Shown: positions 33,261 to 42,121 of the stretch, one piece after another
How the letters are laid out: each line of letters starts with the position of its first letter
Numbering within the stretch: the stretch's first letter is position 1
Assembly: GCA_024682455.1 (NCBI GenBank)
Contig: JAIKZF010000042.1
Location: 1 to 46,197 of the forward strand
Direction: 5' to 3'
Length of the DNA stretch: 46,197 bases
DNA from: Ruminiclostridium sp.
Lineage (GTDB): Bacteria > Bacillota > Clostridia > Oscillospirales > Ruminococcaceae
Position numbers and translations under genes: made by a program
Notes under the pieces: model-generated
What the model was told of the DNA's origin: nothing
What the model saw: only the letters and a program-made list of their open reading frames with translations
Databases searched by the model: none

Positions 33261-33294
33261 CATAAACGCAGCCAAAGCAACGGAGGATAATAAT

Positions 33295-34032
33295 ATGTCA
33301 GGACATTCCAAATGGAGCACTATCAAGAGAAAAAAGGGTGAGAAGGACGGCGCGAGAGCAAAGGTCTTCACAAAGATAAGCCGTGAGATCATAGTGGCGG
33401 TGCGTGAGGGAGGCGGAGATCCGTCCAGCAACTCGAAGCTCGCCCAGCTCGTTCAGAAGGCCAAGTCCAACAATATCCCGAACGACAACATCGACCGCCT
33501 CATCAAGAAGGCGAGCGGCGACGGCGAAAAGACCGACTACGAGGAGTGCGTATATGAGGGCTACGGTCCCAACGGCGTGGCTGTCATTGTGGAATGCCTG
33601 ACCGACAACCGCAACCGTACCGCGGGAGAAGTGCGCCATTACTTCGATAAGTTCGGCGGCAACCTCGGAACGTCGGGCTGCGTATCGTTCCTGTTCTCGA
33701 CGAAGGGCATAGTCGTGCTCGACAACGAGGACGAGGACATCGACGAGGACAAGGCTATGGAGGATATCCTTGAGGCAGGCGGAGACGACTTCACCTTCGA
33801 GGACGGCTGCGTCGAGATAACCACCGACCCGAACACCGTGGCTGAGGTCGGCAAGGCTCTGTCGGATATGGGCTACAAGGTGCTCTCTGCCGAGCCCGCA
33901 AAGATACCCTCGACCTACACGACCCTCACCGACGAGGAGCACATAAAGAAAATGGGTCTGCTCCTGGACGCTCTCGACGATAACGACGACGTTCAGAACG
34001 TATGGCACAACTGGGAAGAGTCGGACAACTGA
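33295..34032 (+). CDS. yebC: YebC/TACO1 family protein
   Basis: A 245-residue cytosolic protein starting MSGHSKWSTIKRKKGEKD, the YebC hallmark. Members act as translation factors or as transcription regulators. The conserved EGYGPNGVAVIVECLTDNRN stretch is present, as is the acidic middle domain. GGAGGATAA precedes the ATG. The family usually lies beside ruvC; here its neighbours are a secreted protein and mntP. A strong terminator follows. Confidence 0.95.
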   Translation: MSGHSKWSTIKRKKGEKDGARAKVFTKISREIIVAVREGGGDPSSNSKLAQLVQKAKSNNIPNDNIDRLIKKASGDGEKTDYEECVYEGYGPNGVAVIVECLTDNRNRTAGEVRHYFDKFGGNLGTSGCVSFLFSTKGIVVLDNEDEDIDEDKAMEDILEAGGDDFTFEDGCVEITTDPNTVAEVGKALSDMGYKVLSAEPAKIPSTYTTLTDEEHIKKMGLLLDALDDNDDVQNVWHNWEESDN

Positions 34033-34039
34033 TCATCGT

Positions 34040-34077
34040 ATTCTCTCCTGCCGCGGCAGGGGAGAATATTGTTTTTT
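34040..34077 (+). terminator. Terminator of yebC
   Basis: ATTCTCTCCTG (34040-34050) pairs with CAGGGGAGAAT (34057-34067), with one wobble, followed by ATTG and six Ts (34072-34077). Confidence 0.9.
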
Positions 34078-34079
34078 GC

Positions 34080-34108
34080 TTGACATGAGCGGAAAAATAT
34101 AGTATAAT
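34080..34108 (+). promoter_or_regulatory. Perfect-consensus promoter of the mntP-yqhQ-prmC unit
   Basis: TTGACA (34080-34085), exactly 17 bases, TATAAT (34103-34108). It begins 3 bases after the T-run of the yebC terminator. The UTR to the chosen mntP start is about 65 bases, too short for a yybP-ykoY manganese riboswitch. Confidence 0.92.
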
Positions 34109-34179
34109 AAACGGACACGGTACTGACCGGACATACTCGCGCATAAACATTGAAAAAACAGGCGGGGACGGGATATATA

Positions 34180-34761
34180 TTGGACTTCGTATTTATACTG
34201 AACAGCATACTGCTCGGCGTAGGACTTGCTATGGACGCATTCTCCGTATCGCTGGCGAACGGGCTGAACGAACCCGCCATGAAACGCCGCAAAGCCTGTC
34301 TCATCGCGGGTACGTTCGCTTTCTTCCAGGCTCTCATGCCAATGACAGGCTGGATATGCGTACACACGATCGTTGAAGCGTTCGGCGCATTCGGCGCGTT
34401 TGTGCCGTGGATAGCTCTCATACTGCTCGTCTTTATCGGAGGCAAGATGATAATTGACGGGATAAAGGGCGGCGACAGCGGCGAGGAGACAGTCGGAGTA
34501 GGCTTCGGCGCGCTGATGATACAGGGCGTTGCCACGTCGATCGACGCGCTTTCAGTAGGCTTCACGATAGCGGAATACGACCTGCTCCACGCGCTGGAGG
34601 CCGCGCTTATCATAGCGGCAGTGACATTCGTCATATGCATCGGCGGTCTCATGATAGGCAGAAAGGTCGGCACAAAGCTGTCCGGCAAGGCGCAGATAGT
34701 CGGAGGCATAATTCTCATAGGGATAGGGCTGGAGATATTCATAAGCTCGTTCCTCGGCTGA
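34180..34761 (+). CDS. mntP: Manganese efflux pump MntP
   Basis: A 193-residue protein with six membrane helices. The two half-repeats carry the family's acidic motifs: GLAMDAFSVSLANG in the first helix and GVATSIDALSVGF in the fourth. It exports Mn(II) and protects against manganese excess. The start is a TTG at 34180, preceded by GGGGACGGGA. An earlier TTG at 34150 in the same frame has no ribosome binding site and adds ten non-hydrophobic residues. yqhQ starts 11 bases after its stop. Confidence 0.88.
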   Translation: MDFVFILNSILLGVGLAMDAFSVSLANGLNEPAMKRRKACLIAGTFAFFQALMPMTGWICVHTIVEAFGAFGAFVPWIALILLVFIGGKMIIDGIKGGDSGEETVGVGFGALMIQGVATSIDALSVGFTIAEYDLLHALEAALIIAAVTFVICIGGLMIGRKVGTKLSGKAQIVGGIILIGIGLEIFISSFLG

Positions 34762-34772
34762 AAGGAAACCAA

Positions 34773-35765
34773 ATGGCGGAAAAGGAAAAGCTCCACCGCA
34801 CCACGATAGGCGGTCAGGCTCTCATCGAGGGAATAATGATGAAGGGTCCGCAAAAGACTGCCATGGCGGTGCGCACAAAAAGCGGAGAGATAGTTATAGA
34901 AGAAAAGGATAACAAGCAGAGAAAGTGGTACAACAAGACCCCGTTCATACGCGGTCCGGTGAATTTCGTGACGCAGCTCGCCGACGGATACTACTACCTG
35001 TCCCGTTCAGCCGAGCTGTCGGGAATGGCGGAGGACGATGAAGAAGAGGAAATGAGCAGGTTCGAGAAGTGGCTGGACGAAAAGCTCGGCGACAAGCTCA
35101 TGAACGTGGTTATGACGATAGCTATGGTGCTGGGCATTGCGCTGGCGGTAGTGCTGTTCGTGTTCGTGCCGACGTGGCTGTTCATGCTGCTCCAGTACCT
35201 CGCGGGGGAGACCGATCTGTCCGCTTTCCAGTCGCTGTTCGAGGGCATACTGAAAATAATCATATTCATCACATATATGTGGCTCGTCTCAAAGACCGAG
35301 GCTATACGCCGCACCTACGAATACCACGGCGCCGAGCACAAGACTATATTCTGCTACGAAAAGGGACTGCCGCTGACTGTTGAGAACGTCAAGCCCCAGA
35401 CCCGCTTCCACCCCCGCTGCGGCACAAGCTTCATCTTCCTTGTGCTGATAATAAGCATACTGATCTACTCGGTATTCCCGATAAACAACCAGATGTTCAT
35501 TGACGCGTTCGCGGTGACGGATTTCGTCGCGATGATACTGCGCGTATCCTGCAAGATAATCCTCCTGCCGGTCATCGTGGGCATCTCCTATGAGGTTATA
35601 CGCCTCGCAGGACGCTACGACAACGTGTGCACGCGAATAATATCGGCTCCCGGACTGGCGCTGCAGCGCCTTACGACCAAGGAGCCCGACGCTTCGGAGA
35701 TAGAAGCCGCGATCGCGGCTATGAAAGCCGTTATCCCCGAGGACAAGGAGAGCGACAAATGGTAA
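34773..35765 (+). CDS. yqhQ: DUF1385 membrane protein (YqhQ family)
   Basis: A 330-residue protein. The conserved N-terminal GGQALIEGIMMKGPQKTAMAVR and the central YEYHGAEHKTIFCYEKGLPLT and RFHPRCGTSF motifs identify DUF1385. Hydrophobic segments are near 106-135, 150-170, 220-240 and 255-285. The molecular function is not known. ATG at 34773 has AAAGGA 6 bases upstream. As in many Firmicutes it is followed directly by prmC, whose ATG overlaps its stop. Confidence 0.9.
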   Translation: MAEKEKLHRTTIGGQALIEGIMMKGPQKTAMAVRTKSGEIVIEEKDNKQRKWYNKTPFIRGPVNFVTQLADGYYYLSRSAELSGMAEDDEEEEMSRFEKWLDEKLGDKLMNVVMTIAMVLGIALAVVLFVFVPTWLFMLLQYLAGETDLSAFQSLFEGILKIIIFITYMWLVSKTEAIRRTYEYHGAEHKTIFCYEKGLPLTVENVKPQTRFHPRCGTSFIFLVLIISILIYSVFPINNQMFIDAFAVTDFVAMILRVSCKIILLPVIVGISYEVIRLAGRYDNVCTRIISAPGLALQRLTTKEPDASEIEAAIAAMKAVIPEDKESDKW

Positions 35766-36571
35766 GCGGCTCCGAAAAAAATATAATGATAAAAAACGCC
35801 CTCGCTTCTGCGGGGGTTTTTGATCCCGCGTTTGAAGCAAGGGAGATCATACGCGAATACACGGGGCGCCCCCTGCCGCTGACAGGAGCGATCTCGCCGG
35901 AGGAGGAAAGGCTCATCGACGCGGCTGTGCGCCGCCGCCTCACGGGGGAGCCTCTCCAGTACATCTTCGGGAGCTGGGAGTTCTACGGGCTGCCGTTCAT
36001 CGTCGGCGAGGGCGTGCTCATACCGCGCCCGGAGACCGAGCTGCTGGTCGATATCGCGGTGGAACGGCTGAATAAGGACAGCACCGTGCTCGACCTGTTC
36101 AGCGGCACAGGCTGTATCGCGATAAGCGTCGCGAAATCCGTCGGAGCGCGGTGCTTCGCTGTGGAGCTCTTCGACGCAGCGTTCGGATACCTGAAACGCA
36201 ACATCGGATACAACGAAGCCGGCGTTACCGCGATACAGGCGGACGCCTGCGACGGTACGCTGTTCGGGGATATGCGGTTCGACGCGATATTCGCGAACCC
36301 GCCCTATATCACCGAGGCTGAGATGCGCGAGCTGCCGCGGAATGTGCGGTACGAGCCGGAAACGGCTCTCTGCGGCGGCAGGGACGGCCTCGACCCATAC
36401 CGCGCCATGATACCCGCGTGGGCAGGACGGCTCGCCGAGGGAGGCTTCATGGCTGTGGAGACCGGCGAGACCCAGGGAACCGCAGTCTCGGAGATAATGC
36501 GGGAAAACGGACTCCGCCCCGAGGTGATAAAGGACTTCGCGGGGCACGACAGGGTGGTTTTGGGCAAATGA
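35759..36571 (+). CDS. prmC: Release factor glutamine N5-methyltransferase
   Basis: A 270-residue SAM-dependent enzyme that methylates the Gln of the GGQ motif of RF1 and RF2. The SAM site is VLDLFSGTGCIAISVAK, and the catalytic NPPY is at 180-183. The N-terminal helical domain is present and slightly short. ATG at 35759 lies 4 codons into the end of yqhQ with AAGGAG (35746-35751) 7 bases upstream. prfA, the usual neighbour, is not here. A very long hairpin follows. Confidence 0.94.
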   Translation: MVSGSEKNIMIKNALASAGVFDPAFEAREIIREYTGRPLPLTGAISPEEERLIDAAVRRRLTGEPLQYIFGSWEFYGLPFIVGEGVLIPRPETELLVDIAVERLNKDSTVLDLFSGTGCIAISVAKSVGARCFAVELFDAAFGYLKRNIGYNEAGVTAIQADACDGTLFGDMRFDAIFANPPYITEAEMRELPRNVRYEPETALCGGRDGLDPYRAMIPAWAGRLAEGGFMAVETGETQGTAVSEIMRENGLRPEVIKDFAGHDRVVLGK

Positions 36572-36586
36572 CCCCCGAATGACCAA

Positions 36587-36656
36587 AAAACGGTCAGTTC
36601 ATGCCTGTCTGTACGATATTTGTACAGACGGGCATGAACTGACCGTTTTCTTTTTG
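36587..36656. terminator. 28-bp near-perfect palindrome and terminator between prmC and the MMPL gene
   Basis: Arms 36587-36614 and 36622-36649 pair over 28 bp with one G-T wobble and a 7-base loop. CTTTTTG follows on plus, and a run of Ts lies on the minus side. This can end prmC, but the stem is about three times the usual length. TGACC/GGTCA half-sites recur in it, and the right arm overlaps the -35 region of the next promoter, so it may also be a repressor operator. Confidence 0.8.
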
Positions 36657-36665
36657 TACCGAGGG

Positions 36666-36674
36666 TGTTATAAT
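36666..36674 (+). promoter_or_regulatory. Extended -10 promoter of the MMPL gene
   Basis: TGTTATAAT, an extended TG-N-TATAAT element. The -35 area (36646-36651, TTTTCT) is poor and is formed by the end of the palindrome. Transcription would start about 20 bases before the MMPL gene's ATG. Confidence 0.6.
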
Positions 36675-36699
36675 AAAAGCACAGAAAGGATGATGAGAC

Positions 36700-38817
36700 A
36701 TGAAATTCTCAAACGCAGTCGTAAAATACCGTGTGCCGATACTCATAGTGACGCTCGCGCTTATGGTACCCGCCGTACTCGGTATGATATCGACAAGGAT
36801 CAACTACGATATGCTCACCTACCTGCCGGAAGATATGGAGACCGTGCAGGGACAGAATGAGCTGCTCGACGGCTTCGGAAAGGGAGCGTTCTCCTTCATA
36901 GTCGTCGAGGATATGCCGGCAAAGGATATCGCCGAGCTGGCAGATAAGATAAAGAACGTTGAGCACGTTGACACGGTGCTCTGCTGGGAAAGCATTGCGG
37001 ACATCACAGTCCCGAAGGAGCTGCTCCCCGACAAGGTATACAGCGCGTTCAACAACGGAAACGCCGAAATGCTGGCGGTATTCTTCGACAGCTCGACCTC
37101 CGCGGACGTGACCATGGACGCTATCAGGGAGATACGCGGCATAGCCGGACAGCAGGCGTTCGTCGCCGGAATGTCCGCTCTGGTCACCGACCTCAAGGAT
37201 CTCTGCGAGAGAGAGGAACCGATATATGTAGGAATAGCGGTGCTCCTCGCGTGCGCAGCGATGATGCTGTTCCTCGACAGCTGGACGGTACCGTTCGTGT
37301 TCCTGGCAAGCATCGGAATGATGATACTGCTGAACCTCGGCTCGAATTTCTTCATGGGCGAGATAAGCTACATCACAAAGGCTCTGTCAGCAGTCCTCCA
37401 GCTCGCGGTGACAATGGACTATTCGATATTCCTCTGGCACAGCTACAACGAGAAGCTGGCAAAAACAGACGACCATAAGGAAGCAATGGCGGAGGCTATA
37501 CACGAAACGCTCACGAGCGTGCTCGGAAGCTCGGTAACAACGATAGCCGGCTTCATAGCGCTGTGCTTCATGTCCTTCACGCTGGGCGCAGACCTCGGTT
37601 TAGTAATGGCTAAGGGAGTCCTGCTGGGAGTCATAGGCTGTGTGACCGTGCTGCCGTCGCTGATACTGCTGCTCGACAAGCCGCTCCAGGCGACAAGACA
37701 CCGCTCGCTGATACCCGATATGAGCAGGCTCTCAAAGGGTATCGCAAAGATATTCCCCGTATTCATCGCGGTATTCGCTCTTCTGATATTCCCCGCTTAT
37801 TACGGCTACTCAAAGACTAACGACGAGGTCTACTACGATCTCGGCAAATGCCTGCCCGAGGATATCGACTATGTAATAGCGAACACCAAGCTCTCCGAAA
37901 AGTTCGACATCTCCACCACGCATATGCTCCTCGTAGACGCGGACACGGACGTTACGGACGTGCGCATGATGATGAAGGAAATGGAGCAGGTCGACGGCGT
38001 GAAGTATGTGCTCGGGCTCGAAAGCGTCATAGGCCCCATGGTGCCGGAGGAAATGGTCCCGGCAAGGCTCACGGAAACGCTTAAGAACAACAAGTGGGAG
38101 CTTATCCTGATAAACTCCGAATACAAGGTTGCAAGCGACGCCGTCAACCACCAGCTCGACAAGCTCCAGACGATACTCAAGAAGTACGACGAGGGCGGTA
38201 TGCTGATAGGCGAAGCTCCCTGCACCAAGGATATGATCGAGACCACCGGACACGACTTCAAGGTAGTCAGCGCGGTATCGGTGCTCGCGATATTCGTGAT
38301 AATCGAGGTCGTTGAAAAGTCGCTGTCGCTGCCGTTCATACTGATAGCGGTCATCGAGCTGGCGACCTTCATCAACCTCGGGCTGCCGCACTTCGCGGGA
38401 CAGTCGCTGCCCTTCATAGCTCCTATCTGCATAAGCACCATACAGCTCGGCGCGACCGTGGATTATGCGATACTGATGACCACCAGATACAAGTCCGAGC
38501 GCATAGGCGGAGCAAACAAGCATGACGCGGTAGTCACCGCCCTCAGGACCTCGATACCCTCGATAATCGTAAGCGGCATGGGACTTTTCGCGGCGACCTT
38601 CGGTGTGGCGGTCTACTCGGACATCGACATAATCAGCTCCATGTGTATGTTAATGGCGCGCGGAGCCGTGATAAGCATGGTATGCGTGATATTCATACTC
38701 CCTGCCCTGCTGATGCTGTGTGACGGCGTGATAAGACATACCACAGCCGGCATGGGACATATAAACGACGCAAGACCCGGAGCTGCCGGAAGCGGCAGCC
38801 TCGCGGGAAGCCACTGA
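36700..38817 (+). CDS. MMPL/RND family exporter
   Basis: A 705-residue membrane protein with two similar halves. Each half has one helix (near 12-31 and 346-368), an extracytoplasmic domain with the LPEDMETVQGQ or LPEDIDYVIANTKL type start, and a block of five helices. GxxxDY-like motifs (VTMDYSIFLWHSY and GATVDYAILMTTRY) lie in the membrane blocks, as in MMPL and HAE families that use the proton gradient. Bacterial MMPL proteins export lipids or hydrophobic compounds. AAAGGATG precedes the ATG. The next gene encodes an exported coiled-coil protein, 35 bases downstream. Confidence 0.92.
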   Translation: MKFSNAVVKYRVPILIVTLALMVPAVLGMISTRINYDMLTYLPEDMETVQGQNELLDGFGKGAFSFIVVEDMPAKDIAELADKIKNVEHVDTVLCWESIADITVPKELLPDKVYSAFNNGNAEMLAVFFDSSTSADVTMDAIREIRGIAGQQAFVAGMSALVTDLKDLCEREEPIYVGIAVLLACAAMMLFLDSWTVPFVFLASIGMMILLNLGSNFFMGEISYITKALSAVLQLAVTMDYSIFLWHSYNEKLAKTDDHKEAMAEAIHETLTSVLGSSVTTIAGFIALCFMSFTLGADLGLVMAKGVLLGVIGCVTVLPSLILLLDKPLQATRHRSLIPDMSRLSKGIAKIFPVFIAVFALLIFPAYYGYSKTNDEVYYDLGKCLPEDIDYVIANTKLSEKFDISTTHMLLVDADTDVTDVRMMMKEMEQVDGVKYVLGLESVIGPMVPEEMVPARLTETLKNNKWELILINSEYKVASDAVNHQLDKLQTILKKYDEGGMLIGEAPCTKDMIETTGHDFKVVSAVSVLAIFVIIEVVEKSLSLPFILIAVIELATFINLGLPHFAGQSLPFIAPICISTIQLGATVDYAILMTTRYKSERIGGANKHDAVVTALRTSIPSIIVSGMGLFAATFGVAVYSDIDIISSMCMLMARGAVISMVCVIFILPALLMLCDGVIRHTTAGMGHINDARPGAAGSGSLAGSH

Positions 38818-38852
38818 ACAGAAATGAAATGAGAATGAAAGGAAGATCTACC

Positions 38853-41075
38853 ATGAAACAGAATATAGCTAAGAAACTCGCATATATAGCAGCCTGCACA
38901 ATGCTCGCGGGCACAGTCGGAGCAACAGCCGCATACGCTGTTAACGAGGAGCGCGACACCGGTAATACCGAAGAAGCTCCCGCCGAAAGCAGGACCGAAG
39001 ACATAAGCGAACAGCCCGTCAAGGACGAAACAGTCTACGTTCTCGCGAACGCGGACGGCAGGACCGACAAAATCATAGTAAGCGACAGGCTCTCCAATCC
39101 CGACGGACTTTCCGAGATCACCGAAAGCTCGACCCTGCGCGGCGTGAAGAACGTCAAGGGCGACGAAGCATACACCGAGAACGGCGATACAAGAACATGG
39201 AACGCCGCCGGCGAGGACATCTATTATCAGGGAACAACGAACGCCGAGCCCCCCGTAAAGCTGTCGGTGACATACACTCTCGACGGCGAGCAGGTGCCCG
39301 CGGCTGAAATGGCAGGCAAAAGCGGCAGAGTAACGATCAGATTCGACTACGAGAATACGCTGAAGACCACAAAGACGATAAACGGCGAAGAGACCGATAT
39401 ATATGTTCCGTTCGCCGCGATAACCGGAATGATGCTGGACAACGACATATTCCGCAATGTTGAGGTAACGAACGGCAGGATCGTCAACGACGGCGACCGC
39501 ACCTTTGTGATAGGCACGGCTTTCCCGGGAATGACAGAGAGCCTCGGCGTTAAGGACAGCGAGAAGCTCAGCATACCCGAATATGTCGAGATAACCGCCG
39601 ATGTGAAGGCTTTCAGCCTCGGCAATACTCTCACGATCGTGACAAACGAGCTTTTCGGAGACCTCGATCTCGACCTCGGCAGCGAGGAAGCTGCCGTCGC
39701 AGAAGATATGGATAAGCTCGGCGACGCTATGTCTCAGCTCATCGACGGCTCCGCAAGGCTGCATGACGGGCTGGCGGAGCTCCTGGAAAAGTCCTCGGCT
39801 CTCACGGAGGGTGTCGGCGCTCTGTATGACGGGGCTGCCCGTCTCAACGACGGCGCGTCTGCCGCAAACGAGGGCGTAAAGCTGCTGTCCGAGGGCTCGA
39901 TAAAGCTCTCCGACGGGCTCGATACGCTCGATTCCAACAGCGCGGCTCTATCTGCGGGGTCAGAGCAGGTATTCGCTTCCCTGCTCGACATCGCGAACAC
40001 GCAGCTTGAAGCCGCCGGCATCAGCGGCTATACCCTGACGATAGACAACTACGCGCAGACCCTTGACGCGATAATCGCCTCGCTCGACGAGAACGAGGTG
40101 CTGAAAACAGCCCGCGAACAGGCTCGTGCGCAGGTCACCGAGGCAGTAGAAGCCAAGCGCGGCCTGGTAGAGTCCGAGGTCACAAAGGCAGTCCGCGCTC
40201 AGGTATCCGAAAAGGTGAACGCCGCTGTCCGTGAGACAGTCGAGGCTAAGGTCACCGAAGCAGTCAGGGCGAAGGTACTGGCGGGTGTCCTTGCGACGCA
40301 GGATATGACTCCCGAAAAGTACGAACAGGCTCTCGCGGCAGGTATGATACCCGAGCAGACACAGAAGGCTGTTGAAGCGGCAGTTGAACAGCAGATGCAG
40401 TCCGACGAGATAAAGGCGCAGATCACCGCAGCCGTCGACGCGCAGATGCAGACCTCCGAGGTCAGAGCTCAGGCCGATGCCGCTCTCGAAGCGCAGATGC
40501 AATCCGACGAGGTTAAGGCGATCATCGAAAAGACCGTGAACGACAAGATCGCGGAGCTCATCGAAGAGAACCTTGCCTCCGACGAGGTGCAGGCAAAGAT
40601 AAAGGAAGGCCTCGGCGCAGCAAAGGCCGGCGTAGCGAAGCTGACCGGGCTCAGAGCTCAGCTCGACAGCTACAATACCTTCTATACCGGGCTGGCGGCG
40701 TACACCGACGGCGTTTCCCAGGCGGCTGACGGGGCTAAGCAGCTCAGCGGCGGGCTCTCCGAGCTCGGCAGCGGAACGGCTGCTCTTGCGGACGGCACAC
40801 AGCAGCTCTATGACGGTATCGCTGAAATGAACGGCAGTCTCCCGGCGCTCATCGACGGCATCACTCAGCTCCGCGACGGCTCCGGCGAGCTGGCGGAGGG
40901 CTGTGAGCGCTTCAACGATGAGGGCATCGCAAAGCTTATCGGCCTCGTTGACGGCGACATCGGCAGCATACTCGAAAGAATGAGAGCCATAAAGGAAGCC
41001 TCCGGCGAGTACAGCACCTTCACGGGCGGCAGCGGAGCTTCGAGGTTCGTTTACAGGACCGCGGGCATAGAATAA
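38853..41075 (+). CDS. Exported coiled-coil protein, probable partner of the MMPL exporter (740 aa)
   Basis: A signal peptide (about 1-29, AAYA then VNEE) leads to a beta-rich N-terminal domain (about 60-290). A block of heptad motifs LxDGxxxL follows (about 300-370), then a long helical region of Val/Ala/Glu/Lys/Gln repeats (about 400-600; QMQSDEVKA recurs), then a second LADGTQQLYDG-type heptad block (about 630-700). These glycine-bearing heptads occur in YhgE/Pip-type proteins, but there is no C-terminal membrane domain here. ATG at 38853 is chosen from AAAGGA 9 bases upstream. Co-transcription with the MMPL gene suggests an extracytoplasmic adaptor. Confidence 0.8.
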   Translation: MKQNIAKKLAYIAACTMLAGTVGATAAYAVNEERDTGNTEEAPAESRTEDISEQPVKDETVYVLANADGRTDKIIVSDRLSNPDGLSEITESSTLRGVKNVKGDEAYTENGDTRTWNAAGEDIYYQGTTNAEPPVKLSVTYTLDGEQVPAAEMAGKSGRVTIRFDYENTLKTTKTINGEETDIYVPFAAITGMMLDNDIFRNVEVTNGRIVNDGDRTFVIGTAFPGMTESLGVKDSEKLSIPEYVEITADVKAFSLGNTLTIVTNELFGDLDLDLGSEEAAVAEDMDKLGDAMSQLIDGSARLHDGLAELLEKSSALTEGVGALYDGAARLNDGASAANEGVKLLSEGSIKLSDGLDTLDSNSAALSAGSEQVFASLLDIANTQLEAAGISGYTLTIDNYAQTLDAIIASLDENEVLKTAREQARAQVTEAVEAKRGLVESEVTKAVRAQVSEKVNAAVRETVEAKVTEAVRAKVLAGVLATQDMTPEKYEQALAAGMIPEQTQKAVEAAVEQQMQSDEIKAQITAAVDAQMQTSEVRAQADAALEAQMQSDEVKAIIEKTVNDKIAELIEENLASDEVQAKIKEGLGAAKAGVAKLTGLRAQLDSYNTFYTGLAAYTDGVSQAADGAKQLSGGLSELGSGTAALADGTQQLYDGIAEMNGSLPALIDGITQLRDGSGELAEGCERFNDEGIAKLIGLVDGDIGSILERMRAIKEASGEYSTFTGGSGASRFVYRTAGIE

Positions 41076-41110
41076 AAAAGCTTCCACATCTTTCTCATCA
41101 TTTCTGTATG

Positions 41111-41146
41111 AGCCCATCGCGGAACTCCGCGGTGGGCTTAATTTTG
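41111..41146 (+). terminator. Terminator of the MMPL operon
   Basis: AGCCCATCGCGG (41111-41122) pairs with CCGCGGTGGGCT (41127-41138) over 12 bp with one wobble and an AACT loop, followed by TAATTTT. Confidence 0.88.
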
Positions 41147-41209
41147 CACAGAAAATGTGATACTGCGGTGTCAAATATGCAAAATTGTGATAATAATTAC
41201 GAAAAACCG

Positions 41210-41238
41210 TTGACAGAGGGCTTTTTTTGCGGTATATT
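41210..41238 (+). promoter_or_regulatory. Promoter of the lipoprotein gene at 41288
   Basis: TTGACA (41210-41215), 17 bases and TATATT (41233-41238). The spacer contains seven Ts in a row. Confidence 0.85.
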
Positions 41239-41287
41239 GGTATAAAGACCGGAGACAATAAAGAGGAAAAAAGAAAGGAATAAGTTT

Positions 41288-42070
41288 ATGAAAAAAAGAA
41301 TGCTCGCAGCGCTCGCAGCTGTTCTTATACTCGCGGCGGCAGGCTGCAATAACGGCTCCGCTCCCGCCAATACCACTGCCGCGCCGGGAACTACCTCCGC
41401 CTCAACACAAGGAGCCGTGACCCAGATAGCCATGGAGGCAAGCATACCCGACACCTCGAATGAGGCTCTCGCTTATCTTGAGGGCGTTGTTCCGCTCTTC
41501 AAGAATTATCTGGTCAAGAGAAGAACGACCCCGATGACGCTTGAAACGTCGTTCAGCGACTCGGAAGGTGAATGGCTCTCCAGCATCTATATCAAGGACG
41601 ACCACAACGCCGTCATGACCGCTACGAATCCGTCCGGTACGGTCACTACGACGGTATATTCCGTTGATAAAGGCTTTCAGCTCGACCCTGCCAACAAAAA
41701 GGCATATATTCAGGAGTTCTCCGACTCGCGCCTGACCTCTATCGTCAGCTCGCTGCTCATCAGGATAAGCGAAAGCGAGGTCAAAGCCGCGCAGTATTCG
41801 ACAGGCACGGGTACGATCGAGGGCACCGAGTACAACTGCGAGTCCATAACGGTAGAGGACTCGGAAACTGTGTATTACTTCAAGAAGGATACCGGCGACC
41901 TTGCCTACATCAAGGACGGCGACACCCTGACAAAGATAATCCGGCTGGAGAACGTGTTTGAAAAGGACGATATGCTCACGATACCCGCGGACTATGAGCA
42001 GCTCTCCTACAAGGATCTCGTTGCTCTGCAGGACGGAGGCAGCGCCGAGACCACCTCATCCGCCGAATAA
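41288..42070 (+). CDS. Putative lipoprotein of unknown function (260 aa)
   Basis: A lipoprotein signal with lipobox LAAAGC (Cys20) is followed by an Asn/Thr/Ala/Pro linker to about residue 45. The mature domain is mainly beta-like with alternating hydrophobic residues (VTTTVYSVDKGFQLDP, ESITVEDSETVYYF), perhaps a LolA-like or similar half-barrel; this is a guess from texture. It ends in a Ser/Thr/Glu tail. AAAGAAAGGA precedes the ATG. It is monocistronic between its promoter and the hairpin at 42090. The linker style matches the sugar-binding lipoprotein in this window. Confidence 0.75.
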   Translation: MKKRMLAALAAVLILAAAGCNNGSAPANTTAAPGTTSASTQGAVTQIAMEASIPDTSNEALAYLEGVVPLFKNYLVKRRTTPMTLETSFSDSEGEWLSSIYIKDDHNAVMTATNPSGTVTTTVYSVDKGFQLDPANKKAYIQEFSDSRLTSIVSSLLIRISESEVKAAQYSTGTGTIEGTEYNCESITVEDSETVYYFKKDTGDLAYIKDGDTLTKIIRLENVFEKDDMLTIPADYEQLSYKDLVALQDGGSAETTSSAE

Positions 42071-42089
42071 GCACACTCACTCATAAAAA

Positions 42090-42121
42090 ACGCCGTCCGG
42101 AAAAAAATCTCCGGGCGGCGT
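42090..42121 (+). terminator. Hairpin after the lipoprotein gene
   Basis: ACGCCGTCCGG (42090-42100) and CCGGGCGGCGT (42111-42121) form 11 bp with one wobble and an A-rich 10-base loop. The tail TGCCGTTTGTC is T-poor, so termination may be incomplete. It closely resembles the hairpin at 42350-42378. Confidence 0.6.

Noticed and set aside
34109-34179. Manganese (yybP-ykoY) riboswitch before mntP
   Set aside because: Only about 65 bases separate promoter and start, no terminator is present, and the conserved yybP-ykoY loops are not seen.
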